Positions 45,439 to 55,139 of a DNA stretch of 64,000 nucleotides are shown here, one piece after another (position 1 is the stretch's first letter; each line of letters begins with the position of its first letter). Source of the stretch: Paraburkholderia phytofirmans PsJN (GTDB lineage: Bacteria; Pseudomonadota; Gammaproteobacteria; Burkholderiales; Burkholderiaceae). A model generated the notes under the pieces. That model had not been told where the DNA came from and ran no database searches. It saw only the letters and a program-made list of their open reading frames with translations. Location of the stretch: positions 992,001 to 1,056,000 of the forward strand of contig NC_010676.1 of assembly GCF_000020125.1 (NCBI RefSeq). The letters run 5' to 3'. The position numbers were made by a program, and so were the translations under genes.

Positions 45439-46122
45439 ATGAATGAGCGTCTGTTAGTAAAACTATCTGGGGTTGTGTTGGCATGCGGCGTGATGGCCGG
45501 TTGCGCAACACAGGGCAACAACTTGGCGACCACACCGGAGGCTTTTAATAAGCAACTCGCGGATGCCGATACCGTCGCAAAGGGCGGTGATCAGGATCGC
45601 GCTATCGCGCTTTATCAGCAGCTTTCCAAATCCGATCCGACGCGTGAAGAACCCTGGTCGCGTATTGCGCAGATCCAGTTCACGCAAGGTCATTACGGCC
45701 AGGCAATCGTTGCCGCGCAAGAAGCGCTGCAACGCGACCAGACCGATCGTCAGGCCAAGAGCGTGCTGGCGGTGGCCGGCTTGCGCGTCGCCACGCAATC
45801 GCTCGGCGAATTGCGTCAGGACGCGTCGCTCGCGGGCGACGCCAAGTCGGACGCGCAAGCGCTCGCCAAGCAACTGCGCGACACGCTCGGCGAAGCCACG
45901 CTGTTCCCGCCCGACCCGAGCGACAAGCCGGCGGTGAAGAAGAAGCGCGTGGTTCGCCACGTCGCCAAGGGCAAGCCCGCAGCGGAGACGCCGGACGCTA
46001 CGACCAGCGCCGCGGCGCCCGCCGCCACGCCGGCAGCTCCAGCTGCGCCGGCAGCGCCCGCAGCACCCGCCAAAGCCGCGCAAAGCGGCGGCGCGTCCGA
46101 TCCGTTCAGCGCGCTGCGCTGA
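45439..46122 (+). CDS. T6SS-associated TPR lipoprotein
   Basis: 227 aa. Lipobox VMAGC after a short signal, then one or two TPR-like units (AIALYQQLSKSDPTREEPWS, RIAQIQFTQGHYGQAIVAAQ), and a C-terminal Ala/Pro tail (repeats of APA) ending DPFSALR. First gene of the operon, 36 bp before tssB. The position matches a lipoprotein often found ahead of tssB in Burkholderia T6SS loci (called TagM in some annotations); its role, perhaps stabilising the membrane complex, is not settled. Confidence 0.82.
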   Translation: MNERLLVKLSGVVLACGVMAGCATQGNNLATTPEAFNKQLADADTVAKGGDQDRAIALYQQLSKSDPTREEPWSRIAQIQFTQGHYGQAIVAAQEALQRDQTDRQAKSVLAVAGLRVATQSLGELRQDASLAGDAKSDAQALAKQLRDTLGEATLFPPDPSDKPAVKKKRVVRHVAKGKPAAETPDATTSAAAPAATPAAPAAPAAPAAPAKAAQSGGASDPFSALR

Positions 46123-46158
46123 TCCACACGCCTGATCCATCAGCACCGGGAGCCGACG

Positions 46159-46707
46159 ATGGCGAAGAAAGAAAGCATTCAGAAACGCTTGCAAAAAGTG
46201 CGGCCGCCCCGCGTTCAGTTGACCTATGAGGTCGAGCGCGGCGATGCGATCGAGGTGAAGGAGCTGCCGTTCGTCGTGGGCGTGGTGGCCGATCTGGCGG
46301 GGCAGTCAGAAGTCGAGCAGCCGAAGCTGCGCGATCGCAAGTTCGTCAATATCGACCGCGACAACTTCGACGACGTGATGAAGGCAATCGAGCCGCGCGC
46401 CGCGTTTCAGGTGGAAAACCGCCTGAGCGAAGCCGGCGGCAAATTCGCGGTCGACCTGCGCTTCAAGTCCATGGCCGATTTCAATCCGGACGAAGTGGTC
46501 GCGCAAATCGAACCGCTGCGGCGCCTGCTCGAAGCGCGTTCGAAGCTCGCTGATCTGCGCAACAAGCTGGCCGGCAACGACAAACTCGAAGACCTGCTGA
46601 GCGAAGTGCTCAACAACACGCAGCAGTTGCAAACCCTGGCGAAAGACCAGAGCAACGCGGCGGACCAGCACGGCGGCGCGCCGGACCACGACAAGCACGG
46701 CGAATAA
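46159..46707 (+). CDS. tssB: T6SS sheath small subunit TssB (VipA)
   Basis: 182 aa. MAKKESIQKRLQKVRPPRVQ, LPFVVGVVADLAGQSE and KLRDRKFVNIDRDNFDDVM are family hallmarks; a helical C-terminus (LLEARSKLADLRNKLAGNDK) follows. It forms the contractile sheath with TssC, encoded 14 bp downstream. Full length. Confidence 0.96.
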   Translation: MAKKESIQKRLQKVRPPRVQLTYEVERGDAIEVKELPFVVGVVADLAGQSEVEQPKLRDRKFVNIDRDNFDDVMKAIEPRAAFQVENRLSEAGGKFAVDLRFKSMADFNPDEVVAQIEPLRRLLEARSKLADLRNKLAGNDKLEDLLSEVLNNTQQLQTLAKDQSNAADQHGGAPDHDKHGE

Positions 46708-46721
46708 GCACGGGGTGTGAG

Positions 46722-48212
46722 ATGAATCAGCAAACGGCAGCAGCTCAACTCGCGACCGCGCAAAGCGGTACGGAATCCACGCTGCTCGACGAAATCGTCG
46801 AGAAAAGCCGCGTGGCTAAGTCCGATTCCGAGCACGCGCGCGCGAAAGACCTGATCGGCGAACTCGTGCATCAGGTGCTCGACGGCACGGTGGTGGTGTC
46901 CGACAACCTGTCGGCCACCATCGACGCACGCGTCGCCGAACTCGACCGCCTGATCTCCGCGCAGTTGAGCGCGGTGATGCACGCGCCCGAATTCCAGCGC
47001 ATGGAAAGCACGTGGCGCGGTCTGGACTATCTGTGCAAGGAAAGCAATACCGGCGCAACCGTCAAGATCAAGGCGCTGCATGCGCCCAAGCGCGACCTGG
47101 TGCGCGACTTCAAGACCGCGATCGAATTCGATCAGAGCGCATTGTTCAAGAAGATCTACGAAGAAGAATTCGGCACCTTCGGCGGCTCGCCGTTCGGCAC
47201 GATCGTCGGCGACTTCGAAGTGACGCGCCAGCCGGAAGACATGTACTTCATCGAGCAAATGTCGCACGTTGCCGCGGCCGCGCATGCGCCGTTCATCGCG
47301 TCGGCTTCGCCCGAATTGATGGGCCTCGATACCTTTGCCGACCTCGGCAAGCCGCGTGATCTCGGCAAGGTGTTCGACACGGTCGAATACGCCAAGTGGA
47401 AGTCGTTTCGCGACGCCGAAGATTCGCGCTATGTCGGTCTCACGCTGCCGCGCTTTCTCGGCCGCCTGCCGTTCAATCCGAAAGACGGCGCCACGGCGGA
47501 GGGTTTCAACTTCGTCGAAGACGTGGACGGCACGGATCACAGCAAATACCTGTGGTGTAACGCGGCGTGGGCGTTCGCCGCACGCCTGACGGCCGCATTC
47601 GACGACTTCGGCTGGTGCGCGGCGATTCGCGGCGTGGAAGGCGGCGGTCTGGTGGAAGATCTGCCCACCCACACTTTCAAGACCGACGACGGCGAAGTCG
47701 CGCTGAAATGCCCGACTGAAATCGCGATCACCGACCGCCGCGAAAAGGAACTGAGCGACCTCGGTTTCATTCCGCTCGTGCATTGCAAGAACTCCGACTA
47801 CGCCGCGTTCTTCGCCGCGCAATCGGTGCAGAAACCCAAGAAATACAGCACCGACAGCGCGAATGCCAATGCGGTCCTGTCCGCGCAATTGCAGTACATC
47901 TTCTCGGTATCGCGCGTCGCGCACTACCTGAAGGCGATGATGCGCGACAAGATCGGCAGCTTTGCATCGGCACAGAACGTCGAAGTATTCCTGAACCGTT
48001 GGATCTCGCAGTACGTGCTGCTGGACGACAACGCCACTCAGGAGCAGAAGGCGCAGTTCCCGCTGCGCGAGGCATCGATTCAGGTCTCGGAGATTCCGGG
48101 CAAGCCTGGTGCGTATCGTTCGGTCGCATTCCTGCGTCCGCACTTTCAACTGGACGAGCTGTCGATCTCTTTGCGGCTTGTCGCTGACCTGCCGAAACCG
48201 GCTAATTCATAA
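46722..48212 (+). CDS. tssC: T6SS sheath large subunit TssC (VipB)
   Basis: 496 aa. HAPEFQRMESTWRGLDYLC, FEVTRQPEDMYFIEQMSHVA, FLGRLPFNPKDGATAEGFNF and the C-terminal GAYRSVAFLRPHFQLDELSI are standard TssC sequence. It assembles with TssB into the sheath; contraction drives the Hcp tube out. GGGGTGTGAG precedes the ATG. Followed by a strong hairpin. Confidence 0.96.
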   Translation: MNQQTAAAQLATAQSGTESTLLDEIVEKSRVAKSDSEHARAKDLIGELVHQVLDGTVVVSDNLSATIDARVAELDRLISAQLSAVMHAPEFQRMESTWRGLDYLCKESNTGATVKIKALHAPKRDLVRDFKTAIEFDQSALFKKIYEEEFGTFGGSPFGTIVGDFEVTRQPEDMYFIEQMSHVAAAAHAPFIASASPELMGLDTFADLGKPRDLGKVFDTVEYAKWKSFRDAEDSRYVGLTLPRFLGRLPFNPKDGATAEGFNFVEDVDGTDHSKYLWCNAAWAFAARLTAAFDDFGWCAAIRGVEGGGLVEDLPTHTFKTDDGEVALKCPTEIAITDRREKELSDLGFIPLVHCKNSDYAAFFAAQSVQKPKKYSTDSANANAVLSAQLQYIFSVSRVAHYLKAMMRDKIGSFASAQNVEVFLNRWISQYVLLDDNATQEQKAQFPLREASIQVSEIPGKPGAYRSVAFLRPHFQLDELSISLRLVADLPKPANS

Positions 48213-48224
48213 AGCAAAGCAAGT

Positions 48225-48257
48225 CAGCTAACCTGGGCTGGCCGCCCGGGTTAGCTG
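48225..48257 (+). promoter_or_regulatory. Long hairpin between tssC and hcp
   Basis: CAGCTAACCTGGGC pairs with GCCCGGGTTAGCTG over 14 bp (one T-G) around a 5-nt loop. No T-run follows, so it is more likely an mRNA-stabilising or processing structure than a full terminator. It would allow hcp, needed in large amounts, to be expressed differently from tssBC. Confidence 0.7.
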
Positions 48258-48289
48258 TTGAAACCACCTCTTTGGGGAGTCGATGAGTT

Positions 48290-48793
48290 ATGAAGGATAT
48301 CTATTTAAAATTCGGCAATCCGGCGATCAAAGGCGAGTCTGCCGATAAGGATCACGCTGGTTGGATCGAAATCGATTCGTGGAGTCACGCGATCACGCAA
48401 CCGCGTTCCGCAACCGCCTCCACGGCAGGTGGTCACACCTCCGAGCGCTGCGAACATGCCGACATGCAGTTCACGAAAGACATCGACGTGGTCAGCCCGT
48501 TGATCTATCAACACGCGTCGGGCGGCACGACGTTCGACGAAGTCACGATCGACTTCATGCGTTCGGACGGCGAAGGCAATCGCATCAAGTACCTGGAAGT
48601 GAAGCTCAAGTACGTGATCATTTCGAGCGTGACGCCGAGCGTGGTGGGCGAAGGCCTGCCGACCGAACAGTTCTCGCTGAAGTACGCTGCCGTGCAGTGG
48701 AAGTACACGCAGCAGAAGATCGGCGGCAACCAGGGCGGCAACGCGCAAGGCGCGTGGAGCCTGACGAAGAACGACAAGACGTACGCGGTCTGA
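48290..48793 (+). CDS. hcp: T6SS tube protein Hcp (TssD)
   Basis: 167 aa. MKDIYLKFGNPAIKGES, WIEIDSWSHAITQPRS and FMRSDGEGNRIKYLEVKLKY are typical Hcp sequence. Hexameric rings stack into the inner tube and are secreted on firing. GGGGAG (48274-48279) lies 10 nt before this ATG; an out-of-frame ATG at 48283 also lies between them. No C-terminal effector extension. Confidence 0.96.
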   Translation: MKDIYLKFGNPAIKGESADKDHAGWIEIDSWSHAITQPRSATASTAGGHTSERCEHADMQFTKDIDVVSPLIYQHASGGTTFDEVTIDFMRSDGEGNRIKYLEVKLKYVIISSVTPSVVGEGLPTEQFSLKYAAVQWKYTQQKIGGNQGGNAQGAWSLTKNDKTYAV

Positions 48794-48836
48794 TGCACGG
48801 GCGCACGCGGCGCGCGCGGCTCGAAAGAGTTGCCGC

Positions 48837-49358
48837 GTGCCGGGCGCGTCTCGCATCGATCCGCTTCTTCGGACGCTGATGAAACGCTTCGAACCCAGCT
48901 TTCTCGACAAGCTGTTCGACGACGAACCGCATCTGCCGGCATCTCCGGCAATGCGGCAATTGTCATTGGATGAATTGAAGAGCACAGTCGCGCGCGACGT
49001 CGAGGCGATCCTGAATACGCGCATCGCGCTGACCGAGCACGAGCTGGCGGCGTTGCCGGAATGTCAGCGCTCGGTCCTCACGTACGGCCTGAACGATTTC
49101 GCGGGTTTGAGTCTTGCGAGCCATTACGACCGCACGTTCATCTGCAAATCGATTCAACAGGCCATTGCGCGGCACGAGCCGCGTTTGCAGCAGGTGGCGG
49201 TCACGCTCGAATTGAACGAACAATCCACCAATGCGCTGAACTTCGCGATTCAGGCGCTGCTGGTGGTGCATCCGGCGGAAGAACCGGTGAGTTTCGATGC
49301 GATGTTGCAGCCGTCCACGTTGCAGTATTCAGTGACGCGCGCACGCGCGAAGTTGTAG
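48837..49358 (+). CDS. tssE: T6SS baseplate protein TssE
   Basis: 173 aa, gp25-like. After MPGASRIDPLLRTLMKRFEP come STVARDVEAILNTRIA, RSVLTYGLNDFAGLS and FAIQALLVVHP, the lysozyme-like gp25 fold. GTG at 48837 is chosen because the extra 14 residues match the usual TssE start; an ATG at 48879 is the alternative. It joins the sheath to the baseplate. Confidence 0.9.
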   Translation: MPGASRIDPLLRTLMKRFEPSFLDKLFDDEPHLPASPAMRQLSLDELKSTVARDVEAILNTRIALTEHELAALPECQRSVLTYGLNDFAGLSLASHYDRTFICKSIQQAIARHEPRLQQVAVTLELNEQSTNALNFAIQALLVVHPAEEPVSFDAMLQPSTLQYSVTRARAKL

Positions 49359-49477
49359 TTTGTTTTTTTCAGTCGGTGTTGTTTGAGTAGTGGTGCCGAG
49401 TACCGCTTTACCGCAGCCGTTACGCGCAACGGTGGCGATAAATCAGGCGGAGAAGTTTCAGGTCCGGGGATAGATCG

Positions 49478-51316
49478 ATGGAAGAATTGCTGCCGTATTA
49501 CGAGCGCGAGTTATCATTTCTGCGGCGCTATTCGCGCGACTTCGCCGAGCGCTATCCGAAGATCGCGGCGCGTCTGGCCATGTCCGGCGAGCATTGCGAA
49601 GACCCGCACGTCGAGCGGATGATCGAATCGTTCGCGCTGCTCGGCGCGCGCATCAACAAGAAACTCGACGACGATTACCCCGAGTTTACCGAAGCGCTGC
49701 TGGAAGTGCTTTACCCGCACTACCTGCGGCCGTTCCCGTCGTGCTCGATCGCGCAGTTGGGCACCTCCGCCGCGCTGAGTCATCTGACCGAACCGGTTCT
49801 TGTCGAACGCGGCACTGAACTCAAATCGCGGCCCATTCGCGGCGTGCAATGCCGTTTCCGTACCGCTTACGATGTGACGTTGGCGCCGATCCGCATTTCC
49901 GAGGCGAAGTACACATCCGTGGCGATGGCGCCGAGTGCGACCGTATTGCCCGGCAATGCCACGGCAATCATATCGATCACCTTCGAATCGACGGCGGCGC
50001 AACTCGATCTATCGGCGCTGAAAGTCGGCAAACTGCGCACACACTTGCACGGCGAGCAGTCGTTTATCGCGGCGTTGGCGGACTGTCTGTTCGTCAACGG
50101 CATGGCCACTTACGTGGAAGCCGACCGTCGCGGCGTGTGGAAACAACTGCGCGAATCTCCGGTCGTGCAAGCCGGTTTCGACGAAGACGACGCGCTGATC
50201 GACTATCCGGCCAAATCGCATCCGGCATACCGGTTGCTGACCGAATACTTCGCGTTCCCCGAAAAATTCAACTTCGCCGACTTCGATCTGGCGGCGATGA
50301 CTCGCGAGAGCGGCCGCTGCCAGCGATTGACGCTGCATGTCGTGCTCAAGGAAGTGCGCAGCGATTCGCACATGGCGCGTCTGCTGGATTCATTGGCCGC
50401 GCATCATTTCCGCCTGTTTTGCACGCCGGTGGTGAATCTGTTCGAGCAGCACGGTGAGCCGATCCGTATCAGCCATCAGGCAATTTCATATCCGGTGATC
50501 GCCGAAGCGCGCCGCGCGTTTGCCTACGAGGTCTATTCGATCGATTCGGTGAAACTCGTCAGGCAGCAGGCGCATGAAGAATCGGTGATCGAGTTCCGGC
50601 CGTTCTATTCATTGCATCATGGCGAAGCAGCGCGCGCGGGACATTACTGGTTTGCGCGGCGCAACGACTGGGTTGCACAGAAAAGCCCCGGCTACGAGAC
50701 TGAAATCTCTATCGTCGATATCGACTTCGAACCGGCCGCGCCGCAAACGGATACCTTGAGTCTCGATCTCACCTGCACCAATCGCGATTTGCCGGCCGGT
50801 CTGGCGGTAGGGCTCGAAGGGGGCGATCTGTTTCTCGAAGGCGGCTCGCTGACCGGCAGCATCTCGATGCTGCGCCGGCCCACCCCGAGCGTGCGTTTCG
50901 AGCGCGGTCGCGCCGCGCATTGGCGATTGATTTCCCATCTGGCGTTGAATCATGTGTCGCTTGCCAATAGCGGCCTGTCGGCGCTCAAGGAAATGCTCGT
51001 GCTCTACGACTTGCGGCGAACGGCGGTGTCCGCGCGGCATATCGACGGACTGGTCGGCATCGAACAGCATGCCGCCGTGCAATGGCTGCCGGGTAAACCG
51101 TTCGCCACTTTCGTGCGCGGTATCGAGATTCGTTTGACGATCGACGAAGAACATTTCGTCGGCACGAGTCTCGCGTCGTTCGTGCGCGTGATCGATACGT
51201 TTTTTGGGCTGTACGTGCATTTGAACAGCTTTGTGCAACTGGTCGTCGTGTCGAAGCGCACTGGCGAGGAGATCCTGCGATGCAAACCGCGCAGCGGCGA
51301 ATCGATCCTGGCGTAG
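49478..51316 (+). CDS. tssF: T6SS baseplate protein TssF
   Basis: 612 aa. MEELLPYYERELSFLRRYSR, RDFAERYPKIAARLAMSGEH, CEDPHVERMIESFALLGARI and DDYPEFTEALLEVLYPHYLR are the hallmark N-terminus. Two TssF with one TssG form the wedge. The last 37 bp overlap tssG. Confidence 0.95.
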   Translation: MEELLPYYERELSFLRRYSRDFAERYPKIAARLAMSGEHCEDPHVERMIESFALLGARINKKLDDDYPEFTEALLEVLYPHYLRPFPSCSIAQLGTSAALSHLTEPVLVERGTELKSRPIRGVQCRFRTAYDVTLAPIRISEAKYTSVAMAPSATVLPGNATAIISITFESTAAQLDLSALKVGKLRTHLHGEQSFIAALADCLFVNGMATYVEADRRGVWKQLRESPVVQAGFDEDDALIDYPAKSHPAYRLLTEYFAFPEKFNFADFDLAAMTRESGRCQRLTLHVVLKEVRSDSHMARLLDSLAAHHFRLFCTPVVNLFEQHGEPIRISHQAISYPVIAEARRAFAYEVYSIDSVKLVRQQAHEESVIEFRPFYSLHHGEAARAGHYWFARRNDWVAQKSPGYETEISIVDIDFEPAAPQTDTLSLDLTCTNRDLPAGLAVGLEGGDLFLEGGSLTGSISMLRRPTPSVRFERGRAAHWRLISHLALNHVSLANSGLSALKEMLVLYDLRRTAVSARHIDGLVGIEQHAAVQWLPGKPFATFVRGIEIRLTIDEEHFVGTSLASFVRVIDTFFGLYVHLNSFVQLVVVSKRTGEEILRCKPRSGESILA

Positions 51317-52374
51317 TCGAGCAGCTTCTCGACGAGCCGCATCGCTTCGAATTTTTTCAGGCGGTGCGGATTCTCGAGAAGTGGTTCGCGCAGCAATCGC
51401 CATCTCAACCCGGACGTCCCGGCGAAATTGTCGCGCAGCGAATTGCTTTTCGCAATTCGCTGTCGATGTCGTTCCCGCCGAGCGAGATTCACGGCGCGCA
51501 GTCTTATGACGACGCAGGTGCGGCGCTGAAGGAAAAGTCGCAACGCACGGCAGCGCTCGAAGACGGTTCGCTGGACAAGGTGGATATCACGCCGGCCTTT
51601 TTTGGTTTGCTCGGCGGGCAGGGCGCATTGCCGCTGCACTACACCGAGCAGATCATCGCGCGTGAACAGATCAAGCGCGATCGTGCCGCGCGCGAGTTCT
51701 TCGACGTGTTTTCGAATCGCGCGACGGCGCTGTTCTACGCGGCGTGGAAGAAGTACCGTCTGCCGTTTCACTACGAACTGGATCGCGACGAACGTTACCT
51801 GCCGCTATTGCTCGCGCTCGCCGGCGTCGCCGACGACGACACGCGCAACAGCCTGCAAAGCGGCGAGGGCGCGCTATTCGACGAGGCGATTGCCGGCTAC
51901 GCATTGGCCGCGCGGCATCGGCCGGTATCGGCGGCGTATTTGCAACGCACGCTCTCGGAGTACTTCAAGGTGCGGGTGCGCGTCGAGCAGTTCGTCGGCA
52001 AATGGTACGACGTGCCGCGCGATCAATTGACCTTGCTCGGCAGCGTCAACGCGACGCTCGGCGCGACTGCGCTGGCGGGCGAGCGCGTCTGGCAGCGCGA
52101 CATGCGTGCGCGCCTCGTGATCGGACCGCTCGACAAGGCCGATTACGAAGCGTTTTTGCCCGGCGCCGATCGTGCGGTGGCGCTCGAACGCATGCTCACG
52201 CTGCTGGCCGGCGTTACGCTCGAATACGAGGTGTCGCTGGTGCTGCGCCGCGAAGCCGTCGGACCGAGCTTATTGAGCAAGGGCGCGCGCCTGGGTTGGG
52301 ACGCATTCCTGTGCACTAAAGACGCCGACCGTGACCGCGCGGATGCCCGCTACGAATTGCACGTGATTCACTGA
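51280..52374 (+). CDS. tssG: T6SS baseplate protein TssG
   Basis: 364 aa. VEQLLDEPHRFEFFQAVRIL and EKWFAQ, LSMSFPPSEI, TPAFFGLLGGQGALPLHYTE and FVGKWYDVP are characteristic. The start lies inside tssF in another frame (37-bp overlap), giving translational coupling of wedge partners. Confidence 0.94.
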   Translation: MQTAQRRIDPGVVEQLLDEPHRFEFFQAVRILEKWFAQQSPSQPGRPGEIVAQRIAFRNSLSMSFPPSEIHGAQSYDDAGAALKEKSQRTAALEDGSLDKVDITPAFFGLLGGQGALPLHYTEQIIAREQIKRDRAAREFFDVFSNRATALFYAAWKKYRLPFHYELDRDERYLPLLLALAGVADDDTRNSLQSGEGALFDEAIAGYALAARHRPVSAAYLQRTLSEYFKVRVRVEQFVGKWYDVPRDQLTLLGSVNATLGATALAGERVWQRDMRARLVIGPLDKADYEAFLPGADRAVALERMLTLLAGVTLEYEVSLVLRREAVGPSLLSKGARLGWDAFLCTKDADRDRADARYELHVIH

Positions 52375-52409
52375 CCATAACGACAGAACCCGGACCCGGA
52401 TCGCACGAC

Positions 52410-55085
52410 ATGAGCACGTCCCTCAATACCCTGATCGCCAAACTGAATCCGACCTGCCGGCAGGCGGCTTTGCTGGCGGCGAACAATTGTCTCGCGCGCG
52501 GTCACTACGAGGTCGACCTCGAGCATCTGCTGCTCCCGCTGCTGGACGAACCGGCCAGCGACGTCGCACTGGTGCTGCGCGCGAGCAGGATCGACCCGCA
52601 CGCCTTGCGCGCGGATCTCGAGCGCGAGTTGCAGCGTTTGAAAACCGGCAATACGCGTACGCCGGTGTTTTCGAAGCATCTGATCGAGTTGCTCGAACAG
52701 GCGTGGTTGATTGCATCGCTTGATTCGCAGATTGGGCGGATTCGCTCAGGGCATCTGCTACTGGCGCTTTTGAGCGCACCGGATCTCGCGCAATTCGCCG
52801 AGCGCATGTCGCCGCTGCTGCGCGACGTGCGTGTGACCGACCTGAAGCACAAATTCGATGAGCTGACTGCGGGTTCGCGCGAAGTCGAGCACAGCAATGA
52901 CACGCAAAGCGCGGGAGATAGCGCGAGTGATCCGGTGGCGAGCGCTGTCGCGCCGGGCGCGCCGTCTAAAACGCCCGCGCTCGATACCTACACCAGCAAC
53001 CTCACGCAGCGTGCGCGGGAAGGCAAGATCGATCCGGTGATCGGCCGCGAAGGCGAGATTCGCCAGGCCATCGATATTCTGATGCGGCGCCGCCAGAACA
53101 ATCCGATCATGACGGGCGAAGCGGGCGTCGGTAAAACGGCCGTGGTCGAAGGTCTCGCGCTGCGCATTGCCGCCGACGATGTGCCCGCGCCGCTCAAAGG
53201 CGTCGCGCTGCACGTGCTCGACATGGGGTTGCTGCAAGCCGGCGCGAGCGTGAAAGGCGAGTTCGAAAACCGCCTGAAGAATGTGATCGATGAGGTCAAG
53301 AAGAGTCCGCATCCAATCATTCTCTTTATCGACGAAGCGCACACCATCATCGGCGCCGGTGGTCAGGCCGGGCAGAACGATGCGGCCAATCTGCTGAAGC
53401 CGGCCTTGGCGCGCGGCGAATTGCGCACCATCGCGGCCACCACGTGGAGCGAGTACAAGAAGTACTTCGAGAAAGACGCGGCGCTCGCGCGGCGTTTCCA
53501 GGTCGTGAAGATCGAGGAGCCTAGCGAGGCGCTCGCCGCGGCTATGTTGCGCGGCATGGCTTCGCTGATGGAAAAGCATTTCAATGTGCGCGTGCTGGAT
53601 GATGCGATCACAGAAGCCGTGCGTCTGTCGCATCGCTACATCAGCGGCCGGCAACTGCCGGATAAAGCGATCAGCGTGCTCGACACCGCTTGCGCGAAAG
53701 TCGCGCTCGCGCACAGTTCGACACCGGCGACCATCGACGACACGAAAAAACGCCTCGAACGTATCGACGCTGAAATCGCCGCGCTGGAACGCGAAGCGGC
53801 GAGCGGCGCGCTGCACGATGAACGCCTCGCTGAATTGCGCGGCCTGCGTGAAGAGGACCTCAAAGACCTCGCCGCAGACGAAGCGCGCTACGACAAGGAA
53901 CGCGTATTGGTGACGGAGATAGTCGGCTTGCGCGCTGACATCGACGCGGCGCGCGTGAACAGCGCGGGCCCGGAGCAGGCGGATAAGGCACAGCAGGCGC
54001 GCGAAAAGCTTGCCGCGCGCGTCGCCGAATTGCACGCCTTGCAAGGCGGCCAACCGATGGTGCCGCTGCAGGTCGACGCTCATGTGGTCGCCGAAATCGT
54101 CGCCTCGTGGACCGGCATTCCGCTCGGCCGCATGGTCAAGGACGAAATCCAGACCGTGCTGAACCTGCAGCCGTTGCTGGCCGCGCGTGTGATCGGTCAG
54201 GACCATGCGCTCGAAGCGATCGCGCAGCGCGTGCGCACCGCTAGTGCGAATCTTGAAGACCCGAACAAGCCGCGCGGCGTGTTCATGTTCGTCGGACCGT
54301 CGGGCGTCGGCAAGACCGAAACCGCGCTTGCGCTGGCCGATGTGCTGTACGGCGGCGAACGCAAGATGGTCACGATCAACATGAGCGAGTATCAGGAAGC
54401 GCACAGCGTGTCCGGCCTGAAGGGTTCCCCGCCGGGCTATGTCGGTTACGGCGAGGGCGGTGTGCTGACCGAAGCGGTGCGCCGCAATCCGTATTCGGTG
54501 GTGCTGCTCGACGAAGTCGAAAAGGCGCACCCCGAAGTGCTCGAAATGTTCTTCCAGGTGTTCGACAAAGGCACGATGGACGACGCCGAAGGCCGCGAGA
54601 TCGATTTCCGCAACACGTTGATCATTCTGACTTCGAATGTCGGCTCGCAGGCGGTGATGCAGGCGTGCCTGAACAAGAGCGCGGAAGAACTGCCCGACGC
54701 CGATGAACTCGCGGAAACCTTGCGTCTGCAGTTATACAAAGCATTCAAACCGGCATTTCTCGGCCGCATGAAAGTGGTGCCGTACTATCCGATTTCCGAC
54801 GACGTACTGGCCGAGATCATCGAATTGAAACTCGACCGGATTCGCCGCCGCATCGAGTCGAATCACAAGGCAGTGTTCGAGTGGGACGAGTCGCTGGTCG
54901 ATGCGGTGCTCGCGCGTTGCACCGAGGTGGATTCCGGCGCACGCAATGTGGATCACATTCTGAACGGCACGCTCCTGCCCGAAGTCGCGCAGCAGGTGCT
55001 GGAACGTGTGGCGAACGGCGCCGCGATCGAGCGCATTGCCGTGCGCGCGAGCGAGGCGGGTGAGTTCGACTACACGGTGGTGTGA
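52410..55085 (+). CDS. tssH: T6SS sheath-recycling ATPase TssH (ClpV)
   Basis: 891-aa AAA+ double-ring ATPase. An N-terminal Clp-N domain ([20 protein letters not shown]), Walker A GEAGVGKT (236-243) in the first ring, a middle coiled region (about 450-560), and GPSGVGKT (629-636) in the second ring. It extracts TssC to disassemble contracted sheaths. Class is ClpV by T6SS context and N-terminus rather than ClpB. Confidence 0.95.
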   Translation: MSTSLNTLIAKLNPTCRQAALLAANNCLARGHYEVDLEHLLLPLLDEPASDVALVLRASRIDPHALRADLERELQRLKTGNTRTPVFSKHLIELLEQAWLIASLDSQIGRIRSGHLLLALLSAPDLAQFAERMSPLLRDVRVTDLKHKFDELTAGSREVEHSNDTQSAGDSASDPVASAVAPGAPSKTPALDTYTSNLTQRAREGKIDPVIGREGEIRQAIDILMRRRQNNPIMTGEAGVGKTAVVEGLALRIAADDVPAPLKGVALHVLDMGLLQAGASVKGEFENRLKNVIDEVKKSPHPIILFIDEAHTIIGAGGQAGQNDAANLLKPALARGELRTIAATTWSEYKKYFEKDAALARRFQVVKIEEPSEALAAAMLRGMASLMEKHFNVRVLDDAITEAVRLSHRYISGRQLPDKAISVLDTACAKVALAHSSTPATIDDTKKRLERIDAEIAALEREAASGALHDERLAELRGLREEDLKDLAADEARYDKERVLVTEIVGLRADIDAARVNSAGPEQADKAQQAREKLAARVAELHALQGGQPMVPLQVDAHVVAEIVASWTGIPLGRMVKDEIQTVLNLQPLLAARVIGQDHALEAIAQRVRTASANLEDPNKPRGVFMFVGPSGVGKTETALALADVLYGGERKMVTINMSEYQEAHSVSGLKGSPPGYVGYGEGGVLTEAVRRNPYSVVLLDEVEKAHPEVLEMFFQVFDKGTMDDAEGREIDFRNTLIILTSNVGSQAVMQACLNKSAEELPDADELAETLRLQLYKAFKPAFLGRMKVVPYYPISDDVLAEIIELKLDRIRRRIESNHKAVFEWDESLVDAVLARCTEVDSGARNVDHILNGTLLPEVAQQVLERVANGAAIERIAVRASEAGEFDYTVV

Positions 55086-55139
55086 GCGGACGCGCCAATC
55101 TGATTTAAATGCCGTACCCGATACTTATTGCTTTCTCTC

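Noticed and set aside
46020..46080. Ala/Pro repeat at the end of the TPR lipoprotein gene
   Set aside because: In-frame low-complexity linker, common in secreted proteins of high-GC bacteria; not an independent DNA repeat.
46407..48149. 580-codon minus-strand frame opposite tssB/tssC
   Set aside because: Shadow of conserved T6SS sheath genes; no domain.
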